Counted from the stretch's first letter, positions 1-8,985 are shown. The stretch is DNA of 62,310 nt from Methylotenera_A sp040079935 (GCA_040079935.1 JBEBJI010000011.1:1-62310), one strand, 5' to 3'. Notes: a model not told the origin generated them from the letters alone. Translations and numbers: made by a program.

Positions 1-128
1 GTTCCGCAGCCGCCCAGATGCGGCGCTAAGACCGAAGGAAACAAGCGGCAGCGGGGTAGCCTTTTCTTTGGTTTCTTTCTTTTGGCTAAGCAAAAGAAAG
101 AAACTCGCAAGTCGCGCGAGAGCGACTA
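1..128. repeat. Interspersed GC-rich repeat with terminal hairpin
   Basis: This gene-free stretch has two parts. The first is a GC-rich section with a short inverted repeat (GCCGC...GCGGC near 10-26). The second is a long perfect hairpin at 72-103: 13-nt arms (TTTCTTTCTTTTG and its complement at 91-103) around a 6-nt loop. Similar TTTCTTT...GCAAAAGAAAGAAA repeats are widespread between genes in beta- and gammaproteobacteria; that is recalled family knowledge, not checked here. The hairpin lies just past the stop of the minus-strand gene at 130 and could end its transcript. The element runs off the left edge, so its full length is unknown. Confidence 0.6.
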
Positions 129-129
129 C

Positions 130-789
130 TTACTTTAAAAAAACTAATAAATCTGAAATTTCATTCGACAACGATGAAAACACCAAACCACAGAATAACC
201 AATAAATACCTAAGGCTTCAAAACTTAAATCTCTCGCAGCTAAATCTTCTAAACGTGTCCTAATTTCCTGCACTGAAGACTCTCTTGTTTGGCGCTCGCT
301 TTCTATCACCTTCTCCAGTTTGGTATATTTAGCATTGGTATCTTGTTCGAAAGTTTGCAACTGGCTTCGAAGTGATAAAAGATTTTTTTCCGCAGCTTCC
401 AATCTACTCTCAAGAGTAGCATCTACCGGCTCATACCAAGCACTGCCTCTGGCGCTAGAAGTACCCCCGCCCGACCTAGACGCTCCAATGCCGCTAACAA
501 CTTTAAGTCTCCATGCTGGGCGTTGCTTCCACCAATTTCCAATGTGCTCTATAAAACTTGGTTTATTAAAAAGTTCTCTCTTACCTTTTAAGCCAACTGC
601 AACAGTAACAATTCCAAGCAGCTCTAAAGCAAGACCAGAATAACGAACAAGGTTTGCTAAATTCCAAGGCAAAAAAACTATTAAAAGTAATAATACCAGT
701 GGAAGTACAACACCCCATAGAACCCAGACCCTACCTAACCAAATTAAATTTGCATATAAGTAGCGTTTAAGATTCTTAAAAAAATTCAT
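130..789 (-). CDS. Unknown membrane protein with central coiled coil
   Basis: I do not recognise this 219-residue protein. Two hydrophobic segments lie near the N terminus (about residues 15-40 and 48-66), followed by a basic Gly/Ser-rich linker. A long heptad-rich, charged segment at about 125-188 is a likely coiled coil, and one more hydrophobic segment lies at about 195-215. It is therefore probably an inner-membrane protein with a cytoplasmic or periplasmic coiled-coil loop. Its start is 2 bp from the stop of htpX on the same strand, so the two are probably co-transcribed, which hints at a membrane-stress or membrane-quality role. That role is inference from position only. The coding call rests on length, plausible topology and tight spacing. 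Confidence 0.65.
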   Translation of the reverse strand: MNFFKNLKRYLYANLIWLGRVWVLWGVVLPLVLLLLIVFLPWNLANLVRYSGLALELLGIVTVAVGLKGKRELFNKPSFIEHIGNWWKQRPAWRLKVVSGIGASRSGGGTSSARGSAWYEPVDATLESRLEAAEKNLLSLRSQLQTFEQDTNAKYTKLEKVIESERQTRESSVQEIRTRLEDLAARDLSFEALGIYWLFCGLVFSSLSNEISDLLVFLK

Positions 790-791
790 TG

Positions 792-1649
792 CTAATAACT
801 ACTCGCCATCGCCATCAATCTCGCTACTCTCTCCTCCGTCTTCGGATGTGTACTAAACAAACTATCAAACGAAACCCCTGAAAGCGGGTTAATAATCATC
901 ATCTGCCCTGTCTCTGGGTGCATTTCAGCTGTTTGATTAGGAATTTGATGCGCATAATTGTGAATTTTGGTCAGCGCATCGGCTAATGATTTTGGGTCTT
1001 TGCTAATTTGCGCGCCCATTCTATCGGCCTCGTACTCGCGGCTACGCGAAATAGCCATTTGAATAAGCCCAGCCGCCATTGGTGCTAAAAACATCATCAA
1101 CAAGCTAATGACCATATTTGGGCGTTCACCATCACCACGACCGCCGCCAAACATCATGCCAAATTGCGCAATAGAGCCAATGGCGCCCGCCATGGTGGCA
1201 GAAATGGTGGAAATTAAGGTATCGCGATGTTTAACGTGCGCTAGCTCGTGCGCCATGACGCCACGCAATTCGCGCTCGCTCAAGGCTTGCATAATGCCCG
1301 TAGTGGCTGCCACAGCGGCATGTTCTGGGTTGCGGCCTGTGGCAAAGGCATTAGGTTGCGGGTTTTCCATCACATAGACTTTTGGCATGGGCAACTCGGC
1401 GTTTTGCGCCAGCTCTTTCACCATGTTGTAATAACCGCTAAATTCGCGATTATCTGGTGTCACTTCTTGCGCGCCATACATTTTTAGCACAGCTTTGTCG
1501 CTAAACCAATACGCATAAAAATTCATCGCGCCTGCCAAACATAGCGCCATTATCATGCCAGTTGAGCCGCCCATCGCCGCGCCAACCGCGCCAAATAGGG
1601 CGGTGATGCCTGCCATTAATACAAAAGTTTTAATCCAGTTACCAAACAT
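792..1649 (-). CDS. htpX: HtpX membrane zinc metalloprotease
   Basis: HtpX is an inner-membrane M48-family protease that degrades misfolded membrane proteins and overlaps in function with FtsH. The 285-residue length is normal. Two N-terminal hydrophobic segments (about 5-25 and 30-48) are followed by the zinc-binding HELAH motif at about 134-138. Two further hydrophobic stretches follow (about 150-200), then an EADRMGA segment near 205 that supplies the third zinc ligand. A conserved ATGRNPEHAAV stretch precedes the active site, as in the family. The C-terminal THPKTEERVARL motif is also typical. The gene is followed 2 bp later by the coiled-coil membrane protein. Identification is secure. 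Confidence 0.96.
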   Translation of the reverse strand: MFGNWIKTFVLMAGITALFGAVGAAMGGSTGMIMALCLAGAMNFYAYWFSDKAVLKMYGAQEVTPDNREFSGYYNMVKELAQNAELPMPKVYVMENPQPNAFATGRNPEHAAVAATTGIMQALSERELRGVMAHELAHVKHRDTLISTISATMAGAIGSIAQFGMMFGGGRGDGERPNMVISLLMMFLAPMAAGLIQMAISRSREYEADRMGAQISKDPKSLADALTKIHNYAHQIPNQTAEMHPETGQMMIINPLSGVSFDSLFSTHPKTEERVARLMAMASSY

Positions 1650-1709
1650 ATCAGTCTCCTTAGTTTAGGTTTGTTGTTTTAATGAATATGCTACCAAAGG
1701 TGCGAAAAT

Positions 1710-2669
1710 TCAAGCGAAAAACTCACCTATTTTCACATGCTGACCTTGAATAAATTGCTCTGCAGTTTGGCGTTTTCCACCTGGCATTTGCAATTCAATT
1801 ATCTCCAAAACACCATCTCTGCAGACCGCATGGATATTGGCTCCTAGGCCGATTATTTCGCCATTTTTTTGATGTGTTTTTATGTTTAAAGCGTTTGCAA
1901 ACCAAATTCTACAAGTTTCGCCACGAAACAGCGCGGTAGCCACAGGAAAAGGATTAAAGGCGCGAATTTGGCGCGAAATCTCGACCGCACTTTTTTGCCA
2001 ATCGATGGCAGCTTCGGATTTTTCAAGCTTATGCGCATAAGTCACCAAGCTTTCATCTTGCGGCTCGCTAGGCAGCGCGCCCCCTTCGGCGAGGTCACGC
2101 ATGGCTTGCACCATTAAATCTGCGCCAATTTTGCTGAGTTTATCGTGCAAAGTTTGCGTGGTGTCAGCGTCGGTGATTTTCACCACGCCTTTACTAATCA
2201 TATTGCCAGCGTCTAATTTTGGCACAACTTCCATTATCGTCACGCCAGTCTCGCTGTCGCCCGCCAGTAGCGCACGATGAATCGGCGCCGCACCGCGCCA
2301 ACGCGGGAGTAGCGAGGCATGAATGTTGTAACAACCAAGCTTTTTATTTTCAGGACTGAACATGTTTAACACGCTAGTGGGAATAATCAAGCCGTAAGCC
2401 GCGACTATCATCACATCGGCTTGCATTGCGGCAATTTGTGCTTGCACTTCTGCTGGTTTTAAACTTTCTGGCTGAAATACGTTGAGATTATGCTGCAAAG
2501 CAAGTTGTTTAACTGGGCTGGCTTGCAACTTCATACCGCGCCCAGCAGGGCGATCTGGCTGCGTGAGTACCATGCAAACTTCAAATTTAGATGCTCCAGA
2601 AGCCTCATCCAGCAAGGCTTGCAGGGCAGGCGCCGCAAAGTCTGGTGTGCCTGCGAATATAATTTTCAC
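1710..2669 (-). CDS. fmt: Methionyl-tRNA formyltransferase
   Basis: The enzyme transfers a formyl group from 10-formyl-THF to initiator Met-tRNA in the cytoplasm. The 319 residues give the usual N-terminal formyltransferase fold (IIFAGTPDFAAPAL at 3-16). The catalytic N-x-H is in YNIHASLLPRWRGAAPIHRA (N115, H117), with an Asp in LDAGNM. A C-terminal OB-type tRNA-binding domain follows from about residue 205. The start lies 2 bp after the def stop, the classic def-fmt pair. Odd feature: codons for residues around 276-286 (GANIHAVCRDG) contain an 18-nt stretch, 1826-1843, identical to the core of the intergenic palindromes found elsewhere in the window. The reading frame and protein length look undisturbed. 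Confidence 0.97.
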   Translation of the reverse strand: MKIIFAGTPDFAAPALQALLDEASGASKFEVCMVLTQPDRPAGRGMKLQASPVKQLALQHNLNVFQPESLKPAEVQAQIAAMQADVMIVAAYGLIIPTSVLNMFSPENKKLGCYNIHASLLPRWRGAAPIHRALLAGDSETGVTIMEVVPKLDAGNMISKGVVKITDADTTQTLHDKLSKIGADLMVQAMRDLAEGGALPSEPQDESLVTYAHKLEKSEAAIDWQKSAVEISRQIRAFNPFPVATALFRGETCRIWFANALNIKTHQKNGEIIGLGANIHAVCRDGVLEIIELQMPGGKRQTAEQFIQGQHVKIGEFFA

Positions 2670-2671
2670 AC

Positions 2672-3175
2672 TTATTCTTTCTCGCGCGCCAGTTTAACCA
2701 TTTTGGTTTTAATGCGATTTCGCTTCAAAGGCGATAAATATTCCACAAACACTTTGCCTAATAAGTGATCCATTTCGTGCTGAATACACACTGCCAGCAG
2801 GCCTTCGGCATTCAATTTGAATTTTTTTCCTGTCGCATCGAGCGCTTCGACGGTGATTTTTTCGGCGCGCGTCACGTTTTCATAAATGCCTGGCACCGAC
2901 AAACAACCTTCTTCGTAATCTTGCTCACCACTTTTCGCCACAATCTTTGGGTTAATAAATACCTGCAAATCGTTCTGCTCTTTGCTGGTATCGACCAAAA
3001 TTAATTGGATGTGCTGATTGACCTGCGTAGCCGCCAACCCTATGCCTGGTGCGGCATACATGGTTTCCGCCATGTCGCTCACCAAGCGCTGAATTTCCAT
3101 ATTAACCGCTTGCACAGGCTTGGCCACCTTGTGCAAACGCGGGTCTGGATAATTAAGTATTGTCAGTATCGCCAT
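2672..3175 (-). CDS. def: Peptide deformylase
   Basis: The enzyme removes the N-formyl group from nascent proteins, the counterpart of Fmt encoded just downstream. The 167 residues carry all three family motifs: GIGLAATQV (44-52), EGCLSVPG (89-96, metal-binding Cys91) and QHEMDHLLG (132-140, metal ligands His133 and His137, catalytic Glu134). The length is normal. def is divergent from the LysM-dprA-smg operon, with about 160 bp between them holding AT-rich promoter sequence. The def-fmt operon is conserved across most proteobacteria, and the call is secure. Confidence 0.97.
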   Translation of the reverse strand: MAILTILNYPDPRLHKVAKPVQAVNMEIQRLVSDMAETMYAAPGIGLAATQVNQHIQLILVDTSKEQNDLQVFINPKIVAKSGEQDYEEGCLSVPGIYENVTRAEKITVEALDATGKKFKLNAEGLLAVCIQHEMDHLLGKVFVEYLSPLKRNRIKTKMVKLAREKE

Positions 3176-3337
3176 GTTATGTCTTTATAAAAGTGTTGTC
3201 TTATATTAACAATCCATATAATAAAAAGTTCTGTTTACACAAAAAAGCTTGATTGTTGAATGGATTACGTGATAAATTTAATGCTGTTTCGCGGATGTAT
3301 TCCACTATTTAGCCGCTATTTTGACCGAGGTCAACGC

Positions 3338-4492
3338 ATGAATAAACATATTATAACGCTGGTTGCGCTTGCTTGCTTAAGCTTCAACGTAATTGCAGAT
3401 GAAATTCAGCTGCAAAAAAATCATCCTGATCGCTATACGGTAGTGAAGGGCGACACGCTTTGGGGCATTTCTGGCAAATTTTTAAAAGACCCATGGCAAT
3501 GGCCAAAAGTGTGGAAAATGAACCGTGAGCAAATTAAGAATCCTCACCTCATTTACCCAGGTGACGTGGTTGCGCTGGACACCAGCAGTGGTAGCCCCCA
3601 ATTACGGTTGTTGCACGAAACTGTCACGCTTGAGCCAGGTGTACGTATTGAAGAGCTGGACAAAGAAGCCATTTTTACCATCTCGCCTAGTGTGATTACG
3701 CCATTTTTAAGCCAACCATTACTCATCGAAAACGGTAAGCTAGATAGCGCGCCGCGTATTATTTCTGGACAAGATAACCGTGTGATTTTAAGCCCTGGTA
3801 CCCGCGTCTATATTAGTGAAATTAAGGAAGGCGAAGGCACGCACTGGAATATTTATCGCCCAGGCGAGCAGCTAATAGATCCTGACACTAAAGAAGTATT
3901 GGGCACGGAAGCAATATATTTAGGCGATACTGATATTGCCCGTTATGGTGCGCCAGCAACAGGTGACATTGTGCGGGCTAAAGAAGAGATTTTTACCAAA
4001 GACCGCTTGGTAGTTTCACCTGATGAATTTAAGAGCAGTTTTGTACCACATGCACCAGAAACCCAAATAAATGGTCGCATCATGCGCATTTATGGCGGCG
4101 TAGCCGAAGGTGGGCCTAATACTGTGGTTTCTATTAATCGCGGTAAAAGTGATGGTTTAGAAGAAGGTCATGTATTGGCGATTAATCGCTATGGCAAAGT
4201 CATTAAAGATCCTGAATACAAAAAACCTGATTCAAACAGTGTGGTGCCAGAAGAAAAGAAATTAAAAGAACTTAATTTTGATGTTAAAACTGGGCCTGAT
4301 GGCAAAAAGATTGTTAACTTTGAAAAAGAGCCAGTGCAAACACAAGTGAAGATGGAACCAGGTCAAGTTAAACTGCCAGATGAGCGGGTTGGCTTGCTGA
4401 TGGTTTTTAGAACTTTTGATCGAGTTTCTTACGGCTTGATTATGAATTCAACCGATTCAATTTATACGCTTGATGCGGTGCAAACGCCCTAA
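3338..4492 (+). CDS. Secreted LysM-domain peptidoglycan-binding protein
   Basis: An envelope protein of about 384 residues. I chose the ATG at 3338 over an upstream in-frame ATG at 3260. It follows a GAGG ribosome site (3327-3330) and begins a clean signal peptide (MNKHIITLVALACLSFNVIA, cut near residue 20). A LysM domain follows (RYTVVKGDTLWGIS ... HLIYPGDVVAL, roughly residues 32-82). The long C-terminal part is the poorly characterised region found in proteobacterial LysM proteins encoded next to dprA. LysM binds glycan strands, so a role in cell-wall maintenance is likely. dprA starts 2 bp after the stop, so the genes form an operon. Confidence 0.88.
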   Translation: MNKHIITLVALACLSFNVIADEIQLQKNHPDRYTVVKGDTLWGISGKFLKDPWQWPKVWKMNREQIKNPHLIYPGDVVALDTSSGSPQLRLLHETVTLEPGVRIEELDKEAIFTISPSVITPFLSQPLLIENGKLDSAPRIISGQDNRVILSPGTRVYISEIKEGEGTHWNIYRPGEQLIDPDTKEVLGTEAIYLGDTDIARYGAPATGDIVRAKEEIFTKDRLVVSPDEFKSSFVPHAPETQINGRIMRIYGGVAEGGPNTVVSINRGKSDGLEEGHVLAINRYGKVIKDPEYKKPDSNSVVPEEKKLKELNFDVKTGPDGKKIVNFEKEPVQTQVKMEPGQVKLPDERVGLLMVFRTFDRVSYGLIMNSTDSIYTLDAVQTP

Positions 4493-4494
4493 TA

Positions 4495-5628
4495 ATGGCG
4501 TCTATTGACGATAAACGAAATTCTAAATTAGCGCAGAATGATGTAGAACAGTGGATTGCACTTAACCAAATAAACGGTTTAGGCAATGCAGGCATTTGCC
4601 AGTTATTAGCAGAATTTGGTTCCCCCGATGCTATTTTCAGCGCCAAAATCAGCCAATTACGCGAAATTGTTGATGATGAAATAGCACAAAAAATTAGCAA
4701 GGGCATAGATGTTGAAGCCATTGCACCAACACTCAATTGGCTACAAAAAGATAACGCGCATATTGTTACATTTGCCGATAGCACATACCCGAAACAACTC
4801 CTAGAAATCAGCAATCCTCCCGCAGTGTTGTACGCCATTGGTAATTTGCATTGGCTCAATCACCCTTCTATCGCCATGGTGGGTAGCCGTAGCGCGACGC
4901 CGCAAGGCGAAAAAAATGCAGAAGATTTCGCACAAAGCCTATGTGAACAAGGCTTATGTGTTGTGAGTGGCATGGCGCTAGGCATTGATGGCGCAGCACA
5001 TCGCGGCGCGCTTAAGTCCAATGGCGCCACAATTGCCGTGGTGGGCACTGGCTTGGATATTGTTTACCCAGCCCGCCATCGTGATTTAGCGCATAAAATT
5101 GCCGAACGCGGCTTAATCATTTCAGAGTTTCCGCTTGGCACACCCTCAAAAGCGCAAAATTTTCCGCGCCGCAACCGCGTCATTAGCGGCTTAAGCTTAG
5201 GTTGTTTGGTAGTAGAAGCCAATATTGATAGCGGCTCGCTGATTACTGCGCGTTTAGCCACCGAGCAAGGGCGCGAAGTATTTGCGATTCCTGGCTCAAT
5301 CCACTCGCCTGTTACCAAAGGTTGCCATCAACTGATTAAGCAAGGTGCAAAATTGGTCGAAACGACACAAGACATATTAGAAGAACTAAAAAATATGCTG
5401 CCAAGTCATAGCCCATCTGGGCTAATGAAAAATTTGGATTCTGAAACTACAGCGCCTCTGGAAGCAAATACTGTATTGAACTGCATGGGATTCGATCCGA
5501 TTAACTTTGAAACTTTGCGCACACTTTCTGGGTTGACTACTGAAGAGCTTTCATCCATGCTGATGGTGTTGGAATTGGAAAACAAAATTACAACTTTGGC
5601 AGGCGGTAAATACCAACGTCTTGCATAA
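4495..5628 (+). CDS. dprA: DNA-processing protein DprA
   Basis: DprA protects incoming single-stranded DNA during natural transformation and loads RecA. The 377 residues include an N-terminal helical SAM-like region (about 15-75). The Rossmann-type DNA-binding core (about 90-295) has VGSRSATPQG, VSGMALGIDGAAHRGAL and FPRRNRVISGLS. A C-terminal winged-helix domain (about 315-375) also follows. All are standard. The gene is in an operon between the LysM protein (2-bp gap) and smg. dprA alone does not prove competence, but the pilus-type locus at 47-61 kb would be compatible with DNA uptake or surface motility. Confidence 0.95.
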   Translation: MASIDDKRNSKLAQNDVEQWIALNQINGLGNAGICQLLAEFGSPDAIFSAKISQLREIVDDEIAQKISKGIDVEAIAPTLNWLQKDNAHIVTFADSTYPKQLLEISNPPAVLYAIGNLHWLNHPSIAMVGSRSATPQGEKNAEDFAQSLCEQGLCVVSGMALGIDGAAHRGALKSNGATIAVVGTGLDIVYPARHRDLAHKIAERGLIISEFPLGTPSKAQNFPRRNRVISGLSLGCLVVEANIDSGSLITARLATEQGREVFAIPGSIHSPVTKGCHQLIKQGAKLVETTQDILEELKNMLPSHSPSGLMKNLDSETTAPLEANTVLNCMGFDPINFETLRTLSGLTTEELSSMLMVLELENKITTLAGGKYQRLA

Positions 5629-5665
5629 AACTAAGTAAACAGGTATTCATTTGGGGGGAACTACA

Positions 5666-6124
5666 ATGTTTGAAGTATTAGTATTCATGTTTGAAAATTA
5701 CATTGCGCATCACACCCTACCTGCGAATGAAGTCATGACGCAAGAGCTATCTGCAGCTGGTTTTGAACAATCTGACATTGTAGGTGCGGTAGATTGGTTT
5801 CACGAAATGAAAACCATGCTGAACGAACCGCCAGCAATCTATTCGCATAAACATACTGGCATGCGCATATTTACTGCTGCCGAGCTTAAAAAAATCAACA
5901 CTGAAAGTATCAGCTTTATTATATTTCTTCAACAGGCCAATATCATTAACGATGTAGAGCGTGATTTAATTATTGACCGGGCCATGGCGCTCAAACAAGA
6001 GCAAATCAAGATTGAAGAAATGCGCTGGATTACTATGATCGCTTTGTGGAACGAAGGCCGTGAGAAAGATTACTTGTTTGTGGAAGACGCGCTATTTAAC
6101 CCACGAGGCCTTACCCTGCACTAA
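5666..6124 (+). CDS. smg: Smg family protein (DUF494)
   Basis: A 152-residue Smg protein, recognised by the MFEVLVFMFENY start, its length and its position directly after dprA, as in many beta- and gammaproteobacteria. I chose the ATG at 5666 because it follows a strong GGGGGGAA site at 5653-5660; the TTG at 5651 lies upstream of that site. The biochemical function is unknown. The stop codon overlaps the stop of metF on the other strand (shared CTAA at 6121-6124), so the two converge with no terminator space. Confidence 0.9.
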   Translation: MFEVLVFMFENYIAHHTLPANEVMTQELSAAGFEQSDIVGAVDWFHEMKTMLNEPPAIYSHKHTGMRIFTAAELKKINTESISFIIFLQQANIINDVERDLIIDRAMALKQEQIKIEEMRWITMIALWNEGREKDYLFVEDALFNPRGLTLH

Positions 6125-6966
6125 ACTTTAGTTTCTACGCCAATATTGTTGATAATATTGGAAATAATGCCCGCCTGATTGAGCGTATAAAAATGCAAGC
6201 TAGGTACGCCCCAAGCCAATAATCTTTCGCAAAGTTCACTTACCACATCCACGCCCAGCGCCCTTAGCGAGGGCATATCGTCCGCATAAACCTCAAGACG
6301 TAATCGTAACCAGCGTGGAATTTCCGCACCGCACACGGCAGAAAAACGCGCTAATTGCGTATAGTTATAAATCGGCATGACGCCAGGCACAATCAGCACA
6401 TCTATGCCGTCTTTACGACAGCTATCAACAAACCTAAAGTATGCATCTGCATTGTAAAAATATTGCGTAATGGCTGAATTAGCGCCCGCTTCTACCTTGC
6501 GCTTAAAGTTGGCCATGTCTTTGGCAGCTGATAATGCTTCTGGGTGAAATTCTGGGTAAGCTGCGACTTCTAGATGAAACCAATCACCCGTTTCTTTGCG
6601 AATAAACTTTACTAGTTCGGCAGCGTATTTGAAATCACCCACACTCACCTCACCTGAAGGCACATCACCGCGCAAAGTCACCAAACGCTTAATACCTTTG
6701 GCTTTGTACGCAGTTAGCAACTCGCGAATCTCATCTTTGCTAGAAGAAATGCAAGAAATATGCGGCGCGGCTTCATGCCCTTCAGCTTGAATTTCGAACA
6801 CCGTTTCTTTGGTTCTGTCGGTCGTAGAGCCACCCGCACCAAAGGTTACCGAAAAAAACTCTGGCTTAAATTGTGCAAGCTGCGCGCGCGTTTCGCGTAA
6901 ATTGGTAATGCCATCCGCCGTTTTTGGCGGAAAAAATTCAAAACTTAATGGAATATGCTTATTCAT
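6121..6966 (-). CDS. metF: 5,10-methylenetetrahydrofolate reductase
   Basis: This FAD enzyme reduces methylene-THF to methyl-THF for methionine synthesis. The 281 residues form a TIM barrel typical of MetF. Visible motifs are SFEFFPPKT (near 8-16, with the catalytic Glu of the FEFFPP motif), VTFGAGGSTTDRT, RGDVPSGE, a QYFYNADAYFRFVDSCR segment and PGVMPIYNYTQL. It is the last gene of the ahcY - small membrane protein - metF unit (34-bp gap upstream), downstream of the SAH riboswitch. Its expression is therefore probably raised when S-adenosylhomocysteine builds up, coupling methyl supply to SAH clearance. Confidence 0.96.
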   Translation of the reverse strand: MNKHIPLSFEFFPPKTADGITNLRETRAQLAQFKPEFFSVTFGAGGSTTDRTKETVFEIQAEGHEAAPHISCISSSKDEIRELLTAYKAKGIKRLVTLRGDVPSGEVSVGDFKYAAELVKFIRKETGDWFHLEVAAYPEFHPEALSAAKDMANFKRKVEAGANSAITQYFYNADAYFRFVDSCRKDGIDVLIVPGVMPIYNYTQLARFSAVCGAEIPRWLRLRLEVYADDMPSLRALGVDVVSELCERLLAWGVPSLHFYTLNQAGIISNIINNIGVETKV

Positions 6967-7000
6967 TATTTTTCAGTTCACTTTTGTATCATTTCAATTC

Positions 7001-7357
7001 TTAATCTTTGCTCTTCTTATCATCAATTACAATCGCGCTTAAAATCCACGAAATCACGCTGTAAGCAAGTGCACCAATAATGCCCGCTTTCAGTGTATCC
7101 ACAGCAAAGCCTTGTAGAAAATGCCCAACCCCCCAAAACAGTACGCCGTTAATCACAAAAATGAACAGACCTAAAGTAATAATAGTTACGGGCAATGTGA
7201 ATATCACCAAAATCGGCTTAATCAACATATTCGCCAAGCCAATCACCACCGCTGCCACTAGCGCAATCCAAATGCTAGACACATGAATTCCTGGCACCAA
7301 ATAAGCCACACCTAGCAATGCCAGCGCGTTTAACAGCCATCCTGCGAGTAATTTCAT
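7001..7357 (-). CDS. Phage holin family IV-type small membrane protein
   Basis: The 118 residues contain four hydrophobic segments (about 3-22, 28-48, 53-78 and 90-112) separated by short loops, and an NMLIKPILVIFTLPVTIITLG signature. This matches the Mycobact_4TMS/phage holin superfamily IV family, which is common in bacterial chromosomes outside prophages. No phage genes flank it, and it sits between ahcY (20-bp gap) and metF in one transcription unit, so a lytic role is unlikely. Its function in the SAM cycle, if any, is unknown. The family call is fairly sure; the role is open. Confidence 0.8.
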   Translation of the reverse strand: MKLLAGWLLNALALLGVAYLVPGIHVSSIWIALVAAVVIGLANMLIKPILVIFTLPVTIITLGLFIFVINGVLFWGVGHFLQGFAVDTLKAGIIGALAYSVISWILSAIVIDDKKSKD

Positions 7358-7377
7358 GTGTCTTCTCCTAAAATTTA

Positions 7378-8802
7378 CTAATAACGATATGTATCTGGCT
7401 TGTAAGGCCCTTGTTTAGAAACGCCAATGTAGGCGGCTTGCACGTCAGTTAAAGTCGTCAATTGCGCATTAAGTTTTTTCAATTGTAACACTGCTACTTT
7501 TTCATCCAGATGTTTTGGCAACACATATACGCCGACTGGATAATCCGCTTGGCGTGTAAATAACTCAATTTGCGCGATAGTTTGATTGGCAAAGCTAGAG
7601 CTCATTACGTATGAAGGATGACCAGTGCCGCAGCCCAAGTTCACCAAACGACCTTTGGCTAACAAAATGATTTTTTTTCTATTTGGAAAAATCACATGAT
7701 CCACTTGCGGCTTAATTTCGTCCCACTCGTATTTTTCTAAACTAGCAACGTCAATTTCATTATCAAAATGGCCGATATTGCAAACAATCGCTTGATCTTT
7801 CATTTTCGCCATATGGTCATGTGTAATCACATGGTAGTTACCTGTTGCAGTCACGAAAATGTCCGCATGCTCACAAGCATAATCCATGGTCACTACACGG
7901 TAACCTTCCATCGCTGCTTGTAGTGCGCAGATTGGGTCAACTTCTGTTACCCAAACTTGAGCTGACAATGCACGCAACGCTTGCGCAGAGCCTTTACCTA
8001 CATCCCCGTAACCCGCTACCACAGCTACTTTACCTGCAATCATCACATCGGTTGCGCGTTTAATCGCATCTACTAGCGATTCACGGCAGCCATAAAGATT
8101 GTCGAATTTAGATTTAGTCACTGAATCATTTACATTGATTGCTGGGAAAGCTAATTTGCCTTCTTTATGCATTTGATACAAACGGTGTACGCCTGTGGTG
8201 GTTTCTTCCGTCACGCCGATAATTTTGGCTAAACGCGTTGAATACCAAGTTGGATCTACTCTTAATTTAGCTTTAATCGCATCAAACAAGCAAATTTCTT
8301 CTTCTGAAGTTGGTTTTGCAATTACGCTTAAATCTTTTTCGGCACGTGTGCCAAGATGTAGCAATAAGGTTGCATCGCCACCATCATCCAAAATCATGTT
8401 AGTAAAACCGCCATCCGACCACTCAAAAATACGGTGCGTGTAATCCCAATATTCAGTTAGCGTTTCGCCTTTAATCGCAAATACAGGTGTACCACCCGCG
8501 GCAATCGCTGCCGCTGCGTGGTCTTGGGTAGAATAAATATTGCATGATGCCCAGCGCACATCTGCGCCTAAATCTTTAAGTGTTTCAATCAGCACCGCAG
8601 TTTGAATCGTCATGTGCAGGCTACCTGTAATGCGCGCGCCTTTAAGTGGTTGTACTAGTGCAAACTCTTCACGAATCGCCATCAAGCCTGGCATTTCAGT
8701 TTCGGCAATAGCAATTTCTTTACGCCCGAAATCGGCCAAGCCAATATCGGCAATTACATAATCTTTAGCTGTATTTTTAACATCAGCAGTCACAGTATTC
8801 AT
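7378..8802 (-). CDS. ahcY: S-adenosylhomocysteine hydrolase
   Basis: The enzyme splits S-adenosylhomocysteine to adenosine and homocysteine, relieving product inhibition of methyltransferases. At about 474 residues it has the NAD-binding GYGDVGKGSAQALRALSA motif, the conserved DDGGDATLLLH stretch, FDNLYGCRESLVDAIKRATD, and the C-terminal GPYKPDTYRY. I chose the ATG at 8802 because an AAGGA site (8811-8815) lies 8 nt upstream; a TTG at 8808 would be too close to it. A SAH riboswitch with its own promoter precedes the gene, so it should be induced by its substrate. It heads a unit with the small membrane protein and metF. Confidence 0.97.
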   Translation of the reverse strand: MNTVTADVKNTAKDYVIADIGLADFGRKEIAIAETEMPGLMAIREEFALVQPLKGARITGSLHMTIQTAVLIETLKDLGADVRWASCNIYSTQDHAAAAIAAGGTPVFAIKGETLTEYWDYTHRIFEWSDGGFTNMILDDGGDATLLLHLGTRAEKDLSVIAKPTSEEEICLFDAIKAKLRVDPTWYSTRLAKIIGVTEETTTGVHRLYQMHKEGKLAFPAINVNDSVTKSKFDNLYGCRESLVDAIKRATDVMIAGKVAVVAGYGDVGKGSAQALRALSAQVWVTEVDPICALQAAMEGYRVVTMDYACEHADIFVTATGNYHVITHDHMAKMKDQAIVCNIGHFDNEIDVASLEKYEWDEIKPQVDHVIFPNRKKIILLAKGRLVNLGCGTGHPSYVMSSSFANQTIAQIELFTRQADYPVGVYVLPKHLDEKVAVLQLKKLNAQLTTLTDVQAAYIGVSKQGPYKPDTYRY

Positions 8803-8903
8803 TTTCAATTTCCTTGAATGTGCGACCGGAGGGAAAGGGTGATTTGAAACTAGAGAGATAACGCTTATCTCACCCGTATCCCGTGCCCGGCACGGTTAAT
8901 ATT

Positions 8904-8976
8904 GGTGAGCGCCGTTGAAACATTTTCCAAGCCTGGGAGGACGTATTTTAAATACAGCTCTCGCAGCGCTCCTCGG
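8904..8976 (-). promoter_or_regulatory. S-adenosylhomocysteine (SAH) riboswitch
   Basis: Read on the minus strand, the leader begins CCGAGGAGCGCTGCGA (8976-8961), continues to CAGGCTTGG and ends GGCGCTCACC (8913-8904). The conserved GAGCGC...GCGCTC pairing and the CCGAGG...CAGGCTTGG pairing reproduce the SAH riboswitch core, an ON switch usually found before ahcY in beta- and gammaproteobacteria. A short perfect hairpin (8881-8895) follows before the ahcY ribosome site and may be part of the expression platform. No T tract follows that hairpin, so control may act on translation. Confidence 0.93.
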
Positions 8977-8985
8977 AATGGGCGA

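Noticed and set aside
7001..7357. Prophage holin
   Set aside because: No lysis or phage genes nearby; it lies in a metabolic operon and the family is common in chromosomes.
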